This document shows positions 50,739-59,246 of a DNA stretch of 64,000 nt, piece after piece (positions within the stretch are counted from its first letter, which is position 1; each line of letters starts with the position of its first letter). Below the pieces are notes generated by a model. The model saw only the letters and a list, made by a program, of their open reading frames with translations. It was not told the origin of the DNA and ran no database searches. Both the position numbers and the translations under genes were made by a program. Origin of the DNA: a virus; the IMG/VR virus record IMGVR_UViG_3300024999_000049, positions 56,194 to 120,193 of that record; one strand, 5' to 3'.

Positions 50739-50834
50739 AATGGTTCTTATGTAGAGTTGCAAATTTACATAGGGTAATAAAGAGATTGCATTCCTAATGT
50801 GTAGTCTCTTTCCCATTTATTCTCTATATTAGGA
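50739..50834 (+). ncRNA. homing-endonuclease leader RNA, copy 3
   Basis: Outer stem AATGG/CCATT (50739-50743 with 50813-50817). Hairpin 1: CTTATGTA/TACATAGG (50746-50753 with 50766-50773), in which an A-U of copy 2 has become G-C and another pair G-U. Hairpin 2: AAAGAGA/TCTCTTT (50779-50785 with 50805-50811) plus inner pairs. Its 7-base loop TCCTAAT (50792-50798) is fully complementary to ATTAGGA at 50828-50834. Confidence 0.7.
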
Positions 50835-50846
50835 AGGAGAAGAAAT

Positions 50847-52007
50847 ATGTTAATAACTAAAGAAGTAGAAGTAAAAATTAGTGGGAAAAATATAAAACAT
50901 TTTAAGAATTTAGGTTATGATTGTAAACTTACTGATAAATTTATAATACCGATAGAACATTTAACTAAAGGTAGTCATATATATGTTGATGTAAAATGTG
51001 ATTATTGTAATATTAATATAGTATCTAAAAAATATGATGATTATATAAAACAGAATCAAAAATCATTAGTACATAAAGATTGTTGTAAAGATTGTCAGCC
51101 TTTAAAAAATATAGAAACTTGTTTGATAAAATATGGGGTAAAAAATCCAAGTCAAGTAGATAGTATAAAAGAAAAACGATTGCAGACATTTGTAGACAAC
51201 TTTGGTGTTGATAATCCAATGAAAAATACGCAAATTCAAAATAAAACTAAACAAACTAATTTTACTAAATATGGATTTGAAAATGCTTTTCAAAATAAAG
51301 AAATTCAAAATAAAAGTAAACAAACTTGTTTAAGTATGTATGGAGTTGAATATTCTCTTTCTTCTGATATAGTTAGAGATAAAATAAAAAATACAATATT
51401 AGAAAAATATGGAGTAAATAATATATCACAAAATGAAGAAATTCAAGAAAAAATCAAACAAACAAATTTAAAAAAATATGGATATATCACTCCATCTAAA
51501 AATGAAAAAGTAAAAGAAAAATCATTAAATAATTTAATACAATCAAAATATAGAAATGGAACTGCTCCATATAGTAAACAACAACAATATTTAAGTAAAT
51601 TATTAAAATGGGAAATGAATTATCCTATAAATAAAGGATGGTTAGATTTAGCATTCATTGATGAGTATATTTATTTAGAATATGATGGTTCTGGACATAA
51701 TCTTAATGTTCAAATGGGCAAAATGTTACAAAATCAATTTGATAAAAACGAGAAAAGAAGATATTATGATTTATATAATAATGGTTGGAAAATGATTAGA
51801 ATAATATCTTTAAAAGATTATTTACCTTATGATGAAATCATACTTCAAATTATCAAAGAAGCAAAAGAATTTTTAAATACAGGACATTCGTGGATAAAAT
51901 ATGATATTGATAATTCACAAGTTATTACATCACAATATATAAAGAATTATAATTTTGGCAATCTTAGAAAAATAACAGAAAAAGACATAGAATCTTTTGT
52001 ATCATAA
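50847..52007 (+). CDS. homing endonuclease with YGVxN repeats
   Basis: 386 residues. A short N-terminal zinc-like part (CDYCNINI...CKDC) is followed by five repeats of about 35 residues (YGVKNPSQVDSIKEK, FGVDNPMKNTQIQNK, YGFENAFQNKEIQNK, YGVEYSLSSDIVRDK, YGVNNISQNEEIQEK). The C-terminal nuclease has WLDLAFIDEYIYLEYDGSGH and KRRYYDLYNNGWKMIRI, a PD-(D/E)XK-type core. Repeat-bearing homing nucleases of this sort are common in Firmicute phages. The N-terminus (LITKEVEVKISGKNIKHFKN) is clearly related to that of the gene at 38824. Confidence 0.8.
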   Translation: MLITKEVEVKISGKNIKHFKNLGYDCKLTDKFIIPIEHLTKGSHIYVDVKCDYCNINIVSKKYDDYIKQNQKSLVHKDCCKDCQPLKNIETCLIKYGVKNPSQVDSIKEKRLQTFVDNFGVDNPMKNTQIQNKTKQTNFTKYGFENAFQNKEIQNKSKQTCLSMYGVEYSLSSDIVRDKIKNTILEKYGVNNISQNEEIQEKIKQTNLKKYGYITPSKNEKVKEKSLNNLIQSKYRNGTAPYSKQQQYLSKLLKWEMNYPINKGWLDLAFIDEYIYLEYDGSGHNLNVQMGKMLQNQFDKNEKRRYYDLYNNGWKMIRIISLKDYLPYDEIILQIIKEAKEFLNTGHSWIKYDIDNSQVITSQYIKNYNFGNLRKITEKDIESFVS

Positions 52008-52108
52008 CAAACATAGTCAACAATCGGGTAGTCTAAGAGAATTAACAACCTCTCCCCTACCCTACTTATTTACTATACAAAAACAAAAACAAGAGTTAAA
52101 AACGAACA

Positions 52109-52179
52109 ATAGGAGAAAACGGTTAAAAACAGCTAAGTAAGAAGGCTTGTTAGATAGCCTTTTTCTCCTATTTTTTTTA
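52109..52179 (+). terminator. strong intrinsic terminator
   Basis: AATAGGAGAAAA (52109-52120) pairs with TTTTCTCCTATT (52162-52173), with an inner AAGGCT/AGCCTT hairpin and a run of T after it. It ends the transcript from the homing gene. A second short pair, GGGTAG/CTACCC, lies at about 52026-52063. The 286 bases between genes hold no frame. Confidence 0.8.
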
Positions 52180-52293
52180 CGATTTTACAAACAGTGATAA
52201 GACAATAAAAGTATTGTTTTATTTGGAGTTAAAAATTGAATTAAATAAAAATTAAAAAACAAAAAACTCAAAAATGAAAGGAATGATTATAAA

Positions 52294-52743
52294 ATGGCAC
52301 ATTTAAATTTACACAAAGCTAGTGACGATTCAATAATTTCAACGGCTGGAACTCTCACCAATGCGGTAGAGTTTACTCTTAGGGCAGACCTATCTGAGAC
52401 AGGAGAAATTAGACTTTATGCAATGACAGATTTTGGATATGAGACAACGAGTACGGTGATATCATTTGTAGACAGTGAATTTAGAAAAGACCCAGGTGAA
52501 GCAATAAGAGCGAAAGAAGGCGGGGATGGGGTTGCAACACTTACAAGTTGGTGTTTAGCACCAGATGTAGCAGGAAGTCCAGGAACGTACAATGCTTATG
52601 GTGCTTCTCTTTCGATTGGCACAGTCGGAAATTCGGCTGGTAAGATTTACTTCCACGCTAAAGCCAAGGCTGAGACCAGTGAAGAGGCAATTCAAGACTG
52701 CTCAGTTGCAATCAAAGCTGAAGGTATAGAAAGAGCTACTTAA
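52294..52743 (+). CDS. virion structural protein, beta-rich, 149 aa
   Basis: Ser/Thr/Gly-rich, beta-like sequence (SIISTAGTLTNAVEFTLRAD, GYETTSTVISFVDSEF). AAAGGAATG site. It precedes the tail spike-like gene. Its function is inferred from position and composition. Confidence 0.5.
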   Translation: MAHLNLHKASDDSIISTAGTLTNAVEFTLRADLSETGEIRLYAMTDFGYETTSTVISFVDSEFRKDPGEAIRAKEGGDGVATLTSWCLAPDVAGSPGTYNAYGASLSIGTVGNSAGKIYFHAKAKAETSEEAIQDCSVAIKAEGIERAT

Positions 52744-52771
52744 TCCTAGCTTAGAAAGGTAGGTAGTTCAA

Positions 52772-54190
52772 ATGGCTAATTATTACGTTAGTAACCAAAG
52801 AGGTTCAGATTCTAATGATGGTCTTTCTCAGGAATTTCCTTTTCTCACAATTTCAAAAGCTATCACGATGGTTACAGCAGGGTCATATGTGTATATAGGA
52901 AGTGGGACATATCGCGAAAAAGTAACACTTCAAACATCAGGAAGTGTATTTTCTAAAATTTATTGGATTGTAGATCAAGAATCTAAATATCTAACAGATG
53001 ACAAACCTGGAATTGTAAGAATAACAGGTTGCGATATAAATGAGCAACCAACAAGCGGTATTGTTTGGAACTTTAATAGTAAAGGATATAATTTTATTCT
53101 TTCTTGGAAAAATTATGGTGAATTTTATATAGATGGTTCTAGTGATAATTATGCTATTTATATGAATTCAACCTCAACAATGAAACTGTTTGGTGCTGTG
53201 GTTACTAGTTATAACGGTATTTATAGTGGTACGTGCGAAAACTGTATTACTATGGTTGCAAATGAAGGATTTACTTCTAGTAATAGATATGATTGTATAG
53301 CTATTGGTGGAAACGTGGGATTTAATTATGGATTTAATATGAATGGCATTGCATTAGGATGTGTTTCAGGGTTTACAGGTAGTACAAGAAGTGATGTAAA
53401 TTGTACGGCTATAGGTTGTACAAATGGATTTTATACTAATAATGCGGTATCTACTAGCACAAATTGTTTAGCTTTAAATAGTCAATATGGATTTAATATG
53501 AGTGGTTTATCAACACTTAATTACTGCCGTTCAGTAAGTTGTATAAATGGATTTTATGGGACATCTACAACAGATGTTTTAAACACTTCTACTTGTAGTG
53601 CAGTTTATTGTGGAAACAAACAACGCACTATATTTACTGAACCAATAACTTATTATGAAACAGTTGAAGTTTCAAATGCAAACCATTATTCTTATTATCC
53701 CGTAGATTTAATCAAAGCACTTATGCCAATAATGGAATTTAACTATACTGGTGGGAGTAATCTTGGTGTTGGATACAGTTTTTATGATATTATGGGTCAT
53801 GGAAGAGCATTGATGGACGGATTATGTCATTATGGAGCACATGAATTTTCAAGAGTAGGAATTGATTTTGTAAATTATCATACATATACTCCTTCAATAA
53901 AGATTGAGCGAGCAGGACAACAGAAATTTACATTTTTTGCTACAGGTGGAGAAGCCTTTAAAAAAAGTGTATGGGTAAAATGGTCTAATGTAGCAGTAGG
54001 TAGTGAACCTCAAATATTATTTCGTGGAAAGTACATGACAACAACGATAATTACAGCCACTGGAGATGGTAGTACTTGGCTATATTTATCTGCTGAAATT
54101 ACTCCAACAAGAGATACGGAAGTTGAAATGTATTTATATGCTAAATATAGTGGGGCAAGTGCGGTGGTGTATTTTTCTGATATTAATTAA
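52772..54190 (+). CDS. tail spike with parallel beta-helix domain
   Basis: 472 residues. Opens with YYVSNQRGSDSNDGLSQEFP and FLTISKAITMVTAGSYVYIG, the DUF1565/pectate-lyase-like start. Residues 60-300 show beta-helix-like repeats rich in Asn, Gly and Cys, e.g. CIAIGGNVGFNYGFNMNGIA. A C-terminal beta domain of about 170 residues follows. It probably binds or cuts host surface glycan. No catalytic residues are assigned. AAAGGTAG site. Confidence 0.7.
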   Translation: MANYYVSNQRGSDSNDGLSQEFPFLTISKAITMVTAGSYVYIGSGTYREKVTLQTSGSVFSKIYWIVDQESKYLTDDKPGIVRITGCDINEQPTSGIVWNFNSKGYNFILSWKNYGEFYIDGSSDNYAIYMNSTSTMKLFGAVVTSYNGIYSGTCENCITMVANEGFTSSNRYDCIAIGGNVGFNYGFNMNGIALGCVSGFTGSTRSDVNCTAIGCTNGFYTNNAVSTSTNCLALNSQYGFNMSGLSTLNYCRSVSCINGFYGTSTTDVLNTSTCSAVYCGNKQRTIFTEPITYYETVEVSNANHYSYYPVDLIKALMPIMEFNYTGGSNLGVGYSFYDIMGHGRALMDGLCHYGAHEFSRVGIDFVNYHTYTPSIKIERAGQQKFTFFATGGEAFKKSVWVKWSNVAVGSEPQILFRGKYMTTTIITATGDGSTWLYLSAEITPTRDTEVEMYLYAKYSGASAVVYFSDIN

Positions 54191-54214
54191 AATAAAGTTA
54201 GGTGGTGGCAGACT

Positions 54215-56395
54215 ATGAAATTAATTAAAGGCAGATTATATTCGAGTCTGCCTAATACTAATCATAAAATGTTTATACTTAAAGGAAAAATATATTCAAT
54301 TATTTGGCATAAGGTTGAAATATATGGTTTAAATCAAATTAATAGAAAATCAACTTTAATAACATCAATATTAAGTCAAACTTATAGAAAGATTTTAAAT
54401 ATATTTAAAGGTAAAACTATCAGAAAACTTACTCAGTCCATATCAAATACAAATCAAACCAATAGAATTAATAATATATTATCAGACACTTCAACACAAA
54501 CACGTAGGAATAATGTGAGTTTTATCACACTTTTTGGTAGCACTTATAGGAAAATAACACAATTAATTTTAAGTGAATATCAAACTATAAAGTCAAACAA
54601 TAAGTTAATCAATTTTTTATATCAAACTGATAAAAATATAAATAAAACATCTGTATTTTTATCTCAATCTAAACGTAATATTATAGAATTGATTAGTAAT
54701 AAAATACAAAATAATAGAGTTATTATTAAATTTAATTATATTAGTAATCAAATAAAAAGGAATATTATAGAATTAAGTGAATCAATAAAGCAAACATATA
54801 GAAAAATCAATAATATATTTATGTTTAATGTGCAAATAAGTAGAAAAATTAATAGTATATCTGTTTTTTATGTTCAAACAAATAAAAGAATACATAAATT
54901 AATTAGTGTTCTTTATCAATCTGTAAGACATAATATGATCATAGTTTATTGTATTAATCAAATTAAAAGAGATATAAATAAATTATATTTTACTAACAAG
55001 CAGACAAAAAGAAATATTTTAGAGTTTATTGTTAATATCATTCAAACAAATAGAGATATAAAGAAATCAGTGGATACTACTACTCAAAACAATAGACGAA
55101 TAAACAAAATACAATTTGTAACTTTGCAGGTAGTAAGAAATATCATTCAACAAATTAATATTATGTTTCAATCTAAGAAAAATATTAATAAAATTATCAT
55201 TATTATAAATCAATTAAATAGGAATGTTGAATTACTTAAAGTATTGTTAAAACAAACTTATAGAAAAATAATATTATTAGTTTTAGATAAATATCAAACT
55301 ATAAAAACTAATAACAAGTTAATCAGTATATTACAGCAAACCTACAGAAAAATACCAGATGTGTTTAGTGGGGACACTATAAGAAAATTAACACAATCGA
55401 GTTCAGTTTTATTCCAAACAAGCAAGGATATTAAGAAGATTTTTATAATTTCATCTCAGACTAAACGAAACATTATAGAATTAATTGGAAATAAAACACA
55501 ACATAATAGAGATATTATTAATAAAGTAAGTGTTAGTAAGCAAACCAAACGTAATATTACTAAGTTAATAAGCACGAGTATGGTTAGTGTATATGGACAA
55601 TTAGTTAGAATAGTTAATGGATTGATTAGTTATTTGGGGCAGAACAGACGTAATATTTTAAGTTCAATTTCTTCTTATTGGCAGACCAAAAGAAACAATG
55701 GTTTATTAAGTTATTATGTTGGTCAAAGCAAGAGAAATGTTATTAAATTAGTTAGTGGTATAAAACAGAATAATAGAAATATCACAAAAACATTTCAGAA
55801 TGCAATACAACCAAGAAGAAATGTAATTAGATTTGATGAGTATTTAAAACAGATCGAAAGGAATGTAATAAAATTAACTGTTTTTATAAAACAGAATTAT
55901 CGTAAAATATTCAAATTAGAATCTATTACAAAAGGAAGCAAACGAGACATAATTAAGTTGGTTAAATATAATAGTCAGTCAAATAGGGATGTTAGGAAAA
56001 TTGTGTCAGATTATTTTAATCAAACTAAGCGTAATATTATTGAACTAATAAGTTTTAAAAAACAAAGTAATAGAAAAATAAATAAGTTGTTTAATTTTAT
56101 TGTTCAACAAAAAAGAGATATTGTTTTATTAGTGATATCTAAATATCAAAGCAATAGAAATGTTTTATTACTGGTTGAGTTTTTAAAACAAAGTAAAAGA
56201 AATATATTTAATCTAGTCTCCCCTATTCGTCAATTAATAAGAAAGCTTGTAACTATTTGGGATATATGTACTAAAGATTCATATTACTTGATTGAATTGG
56301 AATTGGAATTTGTTGTTGAAGAATTAAAGTTAGATATGTATATGGCTGAAATGCCTCTCGAATTTGAATTAGAAGAGGTGAGTAAAATCTTATGA
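54215..56395 (+). CDS. basic repeat protein (about 40 Q-x-x-R repeats), probable tail fibre part
   Basis: 726 residues. About 40 imperfect copies of a 16-20 residue unit, with the pattern Q(T/S/N)xR(K/N/D)I...(L/I), for example QTKRNIIELI, QTYRKINNIF, QSNRKINKLF. Strongly basic overall. Two copies carry GKTIRKLTQ and GDTIRKLTQ, which match the GDTVRKL and GKTYRSI forms in the protein starting at 63229. The last 60 residues (YYLIELELEFVVEELKLDMY) switch to acidic. It overlaps the next gene by 4 bases. A repetitive rod-like fibre is the likely fold. Confidence 0.6.
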   Translation: MKLIKGRLYSSLPNTNHKMFILKGKIYSIIWHKVEIYGLNQINRKSTLITSILSQTYRKILNIFKGKTIRKLTQSISNTNQTNRINNILSDTSTQTRRNNVSFITLFGSTYRKITQLILSEYQTIKSNNKLINFLYQTDKNINKTSVFLSQSKRNIIELISNKIQNNRVIIKFNYISNQIKRNIIELSESIKQTYRKINNIFMFNVQISRKINSISVFYVQTNKRIHKLISVLYQSVRHNMIIVYCINQIKRDINKLYFTNKQTKRNILEFIVNIIQTNRDIKKSVDTTTQNNRRINKIQFVTLQVVRNIIQQINIMFQSKKNINKIIIIINQLNRNVELLKVLLKQTYRKIILLVLDKYQTIKTNNKLISILQQTYRKIPDVFSGDTIRKLTQSSSVLFQTSKDIKKIFIISSQTKRNIIELIGNKTQHNRDIINKVSVSKQTKRNITKLISTSMVSVYGQLVRIVNGLISYLGQNRRNILSSISSYWQTKRNNGLLSYYVGQSKRNVIKLVSGIKQNNRNITKTFQNAIQPRRNVIRFDEYLKQIERNVIKLTVFIKQNYRKIFKLESITKGSKRDIIKLVKYNSQSNRDVRKIVSDYFNQTKRNIIELISFKKQSNRKINKLFNFIVQQKRDIVLLVISKYQSNRNVLLLVEFLKQSKRNIFNLVSPIRQLIRKLVTIWDICTKDSYYLIELELEFVVEELKLDMYMAEMPLEFELEEVSKIL

Positions 56396-56679
56396 TAGAA
56401 ATGTATAAAGGAGAGAAAAGACTTTGTGGAGTCTTAGTAAAATCAAGGAAAAACACTGATTTTGAGATAGAATCATGTGAATGTAAAGTTTATGATAACG
56501 CAGGTAGTTTAATGTGTGAAGCTGATGGGATAATTGATGGATATAATGTGTTTTATTTTTTAGATAGTAATGATAGTTGTTTTATTACTACAAAAGGATA
56601 TGTGATTGAATACATTATAGAGCTGAAGGATTCTGTTCAGTTATTAATGGCAAGAGTTAGTGTTAAAGTGAAAAGTTAA
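56392..56679 (+). CDS. small protein coupled to the repeat protein, 95 aa
   Basis: ATGA overlap with the previous gene. Beta-rich, with CGVLVKSRKNTDFEIESCEC and a later CFITTKGYVIEYIIEL. Possibly a fibre adaptor or chaperone, from position only. Confidence 0.5.
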   Translation: MIEMYKGEKRLCGVLVKSRKNTDFEIESCECKVYDNAGSLMCEADGIIDGYNVFYFLDSNDSCFITTKGYVIEYIIELKDSVQLLMARVSVKVKS

Positions 56680-56729
56680 ATAGATATATTGATTAAAATT
56701 TAGAAGGAATAAAATAAATAGTTTTTAGT

Positions 56730-56755
56730 GGAGAGATTTTTAGTCTCTCCTTTTT
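56730..56755 (+). terminator. intrinsic terminator ending the fibre unit
   Basis: GGAGAGA (56730-56736), loop TTTTTAG, TCTCTCC (56744-56750), then TTTTT. Clean 7-bp stem. Confidence 0.8.
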
Positions 56756-56777
56756 ATTTAATAATAAAGTTAATTTT

Positions 56778-56864
56778 TAGAAGGGTAACTCAAGTGTCAT
56801 GAACTTGAGAATGGTACACACTCCGATGTACTCCCTTCTATTTTTATTTGTCTATTTGTTGGAG
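56778..56864 (+). ncRNA. homing-endonuclease leader RNA, copy 4
   Basis: Outer stem TAGAAGGG/CCCTTCTA (56778-56785 with 56833-56840). Hairpin 1: CTCAAGT/ACTTGAG (56789-56795 with 56803-56809, 7-base loop). Hairpin 2: GTACA/TGTAC (56814-56818 with 56827-56831) with loop CACTCCGA, of which CTCCGA pairs with TTGGAG at 56859-56864 (one G-U). Sequence unlike the other leaders but the same arrangement. Confidence 0.6.
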
Positions 56865-56888
56865 AAATCAAATATGGAGGTTGATAAA

Positions 56889-58085
56889 ATGAGTGAAGAG
56901 TTAAAAGGTAAGAATAAAATTAAAAGTGGTATTTATAAGATTGTAAATTTGGTTAATGATAAGATTTATATTGGGAGTGCCGTTATTTTAAAGAATAGAA
57001 AAAGAGATCATTTTAGAACACTTAAGAAAAATTGTCATAAAAATAAATATTTACAAAATGCATTTAATAAGTATAGTGAAAATAGTTTTCAATTTGAAAT
57101 AATTGAATTTGTAGAAGACAAGAATAAATTAATTGAGAGAGAACAATATTATCTGAATATTTACTTTGACAATCAAAAAAATTGTTATAACATTTCTCCA
57201 ACAGCAGGTTCTCCGTTGGGTGTTAAATATAATGATGAAATGAAATTACAAAGTGCTATATCAAAAGGAGCAAAATCTTTTTATGTTTTTAAAGACAGAG
57301 AGTTTGTAGGAGAATGGATAAATTCAGTAGAATGTAGTAAAAATTTAGATATAAATTATTCTAGTTATATTCGTAAATGTTTAAAGGGTAAGAGACATAT
57401 ATCTAATGGTTATGTTTTTATTTATAAGGATGAATATAATGAAGATAAATTAAATGAAATTTATGAAAAAGTTGAAGGAAGACCATTTTTAGTTTTTAAT
57501 AAATATACAAAAGAATTGGTTGGAGAATATAATTTTCAATATCGATGTGTTAATGAATTAAAAATATATAAATGGGACGTCAGTAGTTGTTTGAGAGGTG
57601 AAAGTTATTCTGCAAAAGATTATATATTTATATATAAAGATGAATATACAAATAAAAAATTAAATGAATTATGTGAAAAATGTGGTAAAGGTGTTTTTAT
57701 AAAACCATTTTATGTTTATGATAAAAATACAAGAAAATTAATTGATAAGTTCGATTATCAATCAGTATGTGCAAGAGAATTAAACATAGATGTTGAAAAC
57801 ATTAATGCTTGTTTAAATTCAAATAGAAAAATACATTCTGTAAAAAATTATGTTTTTATTTATGTAGAAAATTATTCCGAAGAAAAACTAGAAAAGTTGT
57901 ATAAAAATTCTAAATCTAAATTTGTATTTGAAGTATATAAAAAAGATACAAATGAATTTTTAGGGATTTATGATAATCAAACTCGATGTTCAAATGATTT
58001 AAAAATAAGTAATGTAAGTGTTAGCAATCATCTTAATGGTAAAACTAAATCTGTAAAAGGGTATGTTTTTAAAATAGTTGCTTAA
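56889..58085 (+). CDS. GIY-YIG homing endonuclease with NUMOD1-like repeats
   Basis: 398 residues from MSEELKGKNKIKSGIYKIVN (ATG after GGAGG; an in-frame ATG further upstream lies inside the leader). GIY at 14-16 and YIG at 27-29 define the nuclease, with Arg in LKNRKRDHFRTLKKNCHKNK and Glu in REQYYLNIYFDNQKNCYNIS. The rest is at least four repeats of a NUMOD1-type unit ending KGYVFIYKDEY, KDYIFIYKDEY, KNYVFIYVENY and KGYVFKIVA. Free-standing and inserted between fibre genes. Confidence 0.85.
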   Translation: MSEELKGKNKIKSGIYKIVNLVNDKIYIGSAVILKNRKRDHFRTLKKNCHKNKYLQNAFNKYSENSFQFEIIEFVEDKNKLIEREQYYLNIYFDNQKNCYNISPTAGSPLGVKYNDEMKLQSAISKGAKSFYVFKDREFVGEWINSVECSKNLDINYSSYIRKCLKGKRHISNGYVFIYKDEYNEDKLNEIYEKVEGRPFLVFNKYTKELVGEYNFQYRCVNELKIYKWDVSSCLRGESYSAKDYIFIYKDEYTNKKLNELCEKCGKGVFIKPFYVYDKNTRKLIDKFDYQSVCARELNIDVENINACLNSNRKIHSVKNYVFIYVENYSEEKLEKLYKNSKSKFVFEVYKKDTNEFLGIYDNQTRCSNDLKISNVSVSNHLNGKTKSVKGYVFKIVA

Positions 58086-58122
58086 TAAAATATAAATATA
58101 AATATAAAAGAGGTGAAATAAT

Positions 58123-59229
58123 TTGTCTTCAATTAAAATATATAAAAATCCAATAGGAGACACTGGAGGAGATTTAGTTTCAACAGAAGATTTTACTAAT
58201 CCCGTTGATTCTGGCTTTTTAATTATTCCAGAAACTGGGACTGAAATTGGTAACTGGGTTCCACTCGCAATTCGTTGCAACGAGGGATTACAAACGATAA
58301 ATGACCTAAATAGAAATTGTAGATTGAGCCTAGAAGGGTTGAAATCTGACTGCTGGCAACTGTCAGCAGATGACAATGGTTCTCCATCTCCAACTCCCTC
58401 TGATTGGGGTGAACCACTCGATATAGTTTCAGATAAAATTTATGATAAAAATTATATTTTCCACATACGTGCCTGTGCAGATGTAAATGATATCGTGGAG
58501 AACGACAAAACTACTAAACTTACGGCACAAGCATTGGTAGGATTGCCGTGGATTTTAGATATTGATGATATGATTTCCGAACCTGATGTAAATATAGTTT
58601 TTTCAAACATAGTAACAATTCCAGAAGATTGTATTATATATGCGTTAAATGTAGATGCTGCCAATCCGGCTTATATTCTTAAATACATTATAAATGGTGA
58701 AGAGTTAACAATAGGTCATATGGGAAATCCTAATTTTGAATGGTTTCATCAAGCATTAAGTGTTTCTAAAGATTCAACTTTTCAAATATATTTAGGTGGA
58801 ATTTTTGGGAATGAAATAGGTGGGTATTTAAAACTATTTTTAAATAATGAGAATGGAAAAGAATTATCTTATTTTCATTGGTATGTTTATGCTTGTTATC
58901 TTACTACAGCATGTGTTAAATATAAAGGATTAGAGGATGATTGTTCTGAGTTGATAGCAATGAGGTTATTAAGAGAGCATTATATTGACGATCCTGAATA
59001 TAGAGATTTGATTAGAGAATATTATCAATTAGCTTCTCAAATTGTTAAAGCTATAGACCAAGAAGATAATCCTAGTTTAATTTATGAACAAATTTATCAG
59101 AGTGTTAAGATTTGTGAAATCGCAGTTAATAATAGTGATTGGCAAACTGCAAGAGATGAGTATTTGAGTATGTATTATGAGTTGGCAGAGACTTATATAG
59201 ATGGGTATGTTAGGTTGATGCCTTTGTGA
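58123..59229 (+). CDS. fibre/adhesin-like protein with CFI-box-like C-terminus
   Basis: 368 residues, TTG start after GAGGTG. An N-terminal domain (IKIYKNPIGDTGGDLVSTED ... AIRCNEGLQTINDLNRNCRL) recurs in the genes at 59247 and 60053. A second beta domain spans about 145-260. The C-terminus is CYLTTACVKYKGLEDDCSEL then AMRLLREHY and a helical tail, resembling the CFI-box class of C-termini (C[FY][IL]xTA) known in bacteria. This end recurs at 62461. Surface-exposed tail-tip protein is likely. Confidence 0.65.
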   Translation: MSSIKIYKNPIGDTGGDLVSTEDFTNPVDSGFLIIPETGTEIGNWVPLAIRCNEGLQTINDLNRNCRLSLEGLKSDCWQLSADDNGSPSPTPSDWGEPLDIVSDKIYDKNYIFHIRACADVNDIVENDKTTKLTAQALVGLPWILDIDDMISEPDVNIVFSNIVTIPEDCIIYALNVDAANPAYILKYIINGEELTIGHMGNPNFEWFHQALSVSKDSTFQIYLGGIFGNEIGGYLKLFLNNENGKELSYFHWYVYACYLTTACVKYKGLEDDCSELIAMRLLREHYIDDPEYRDLIREYYQLASQIVKAIDQEDNPSLIYEQIYQSVKICEIAVNNSDWQTARDEYLSMYYELAETYIDGYVRLMPL

Positions 59230-59246
59230 TGAAAGGAGTGAAATAA

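Noticed and set aside
44200-52179. Group I introns containing the homing genes
   Set aside because: The flanking genes (capsid, tail) are complete on their own and no split exon or typical intron core was seen.
54215-56395. Tape-measure protein
   Set aside because: It has a regular short basic repeat, no hydrophobic segments, and lies after the spike gene rather than after the tail tube gene.
38721-56864. HEARO/omega-type RNA for the four leaders
   Set aside because: Those belong to IscB/IsrB/TnpB nucleases; the genes here are PD-(D/E)XK and GIY-YIG types, and the RNA plan is different and shorter.
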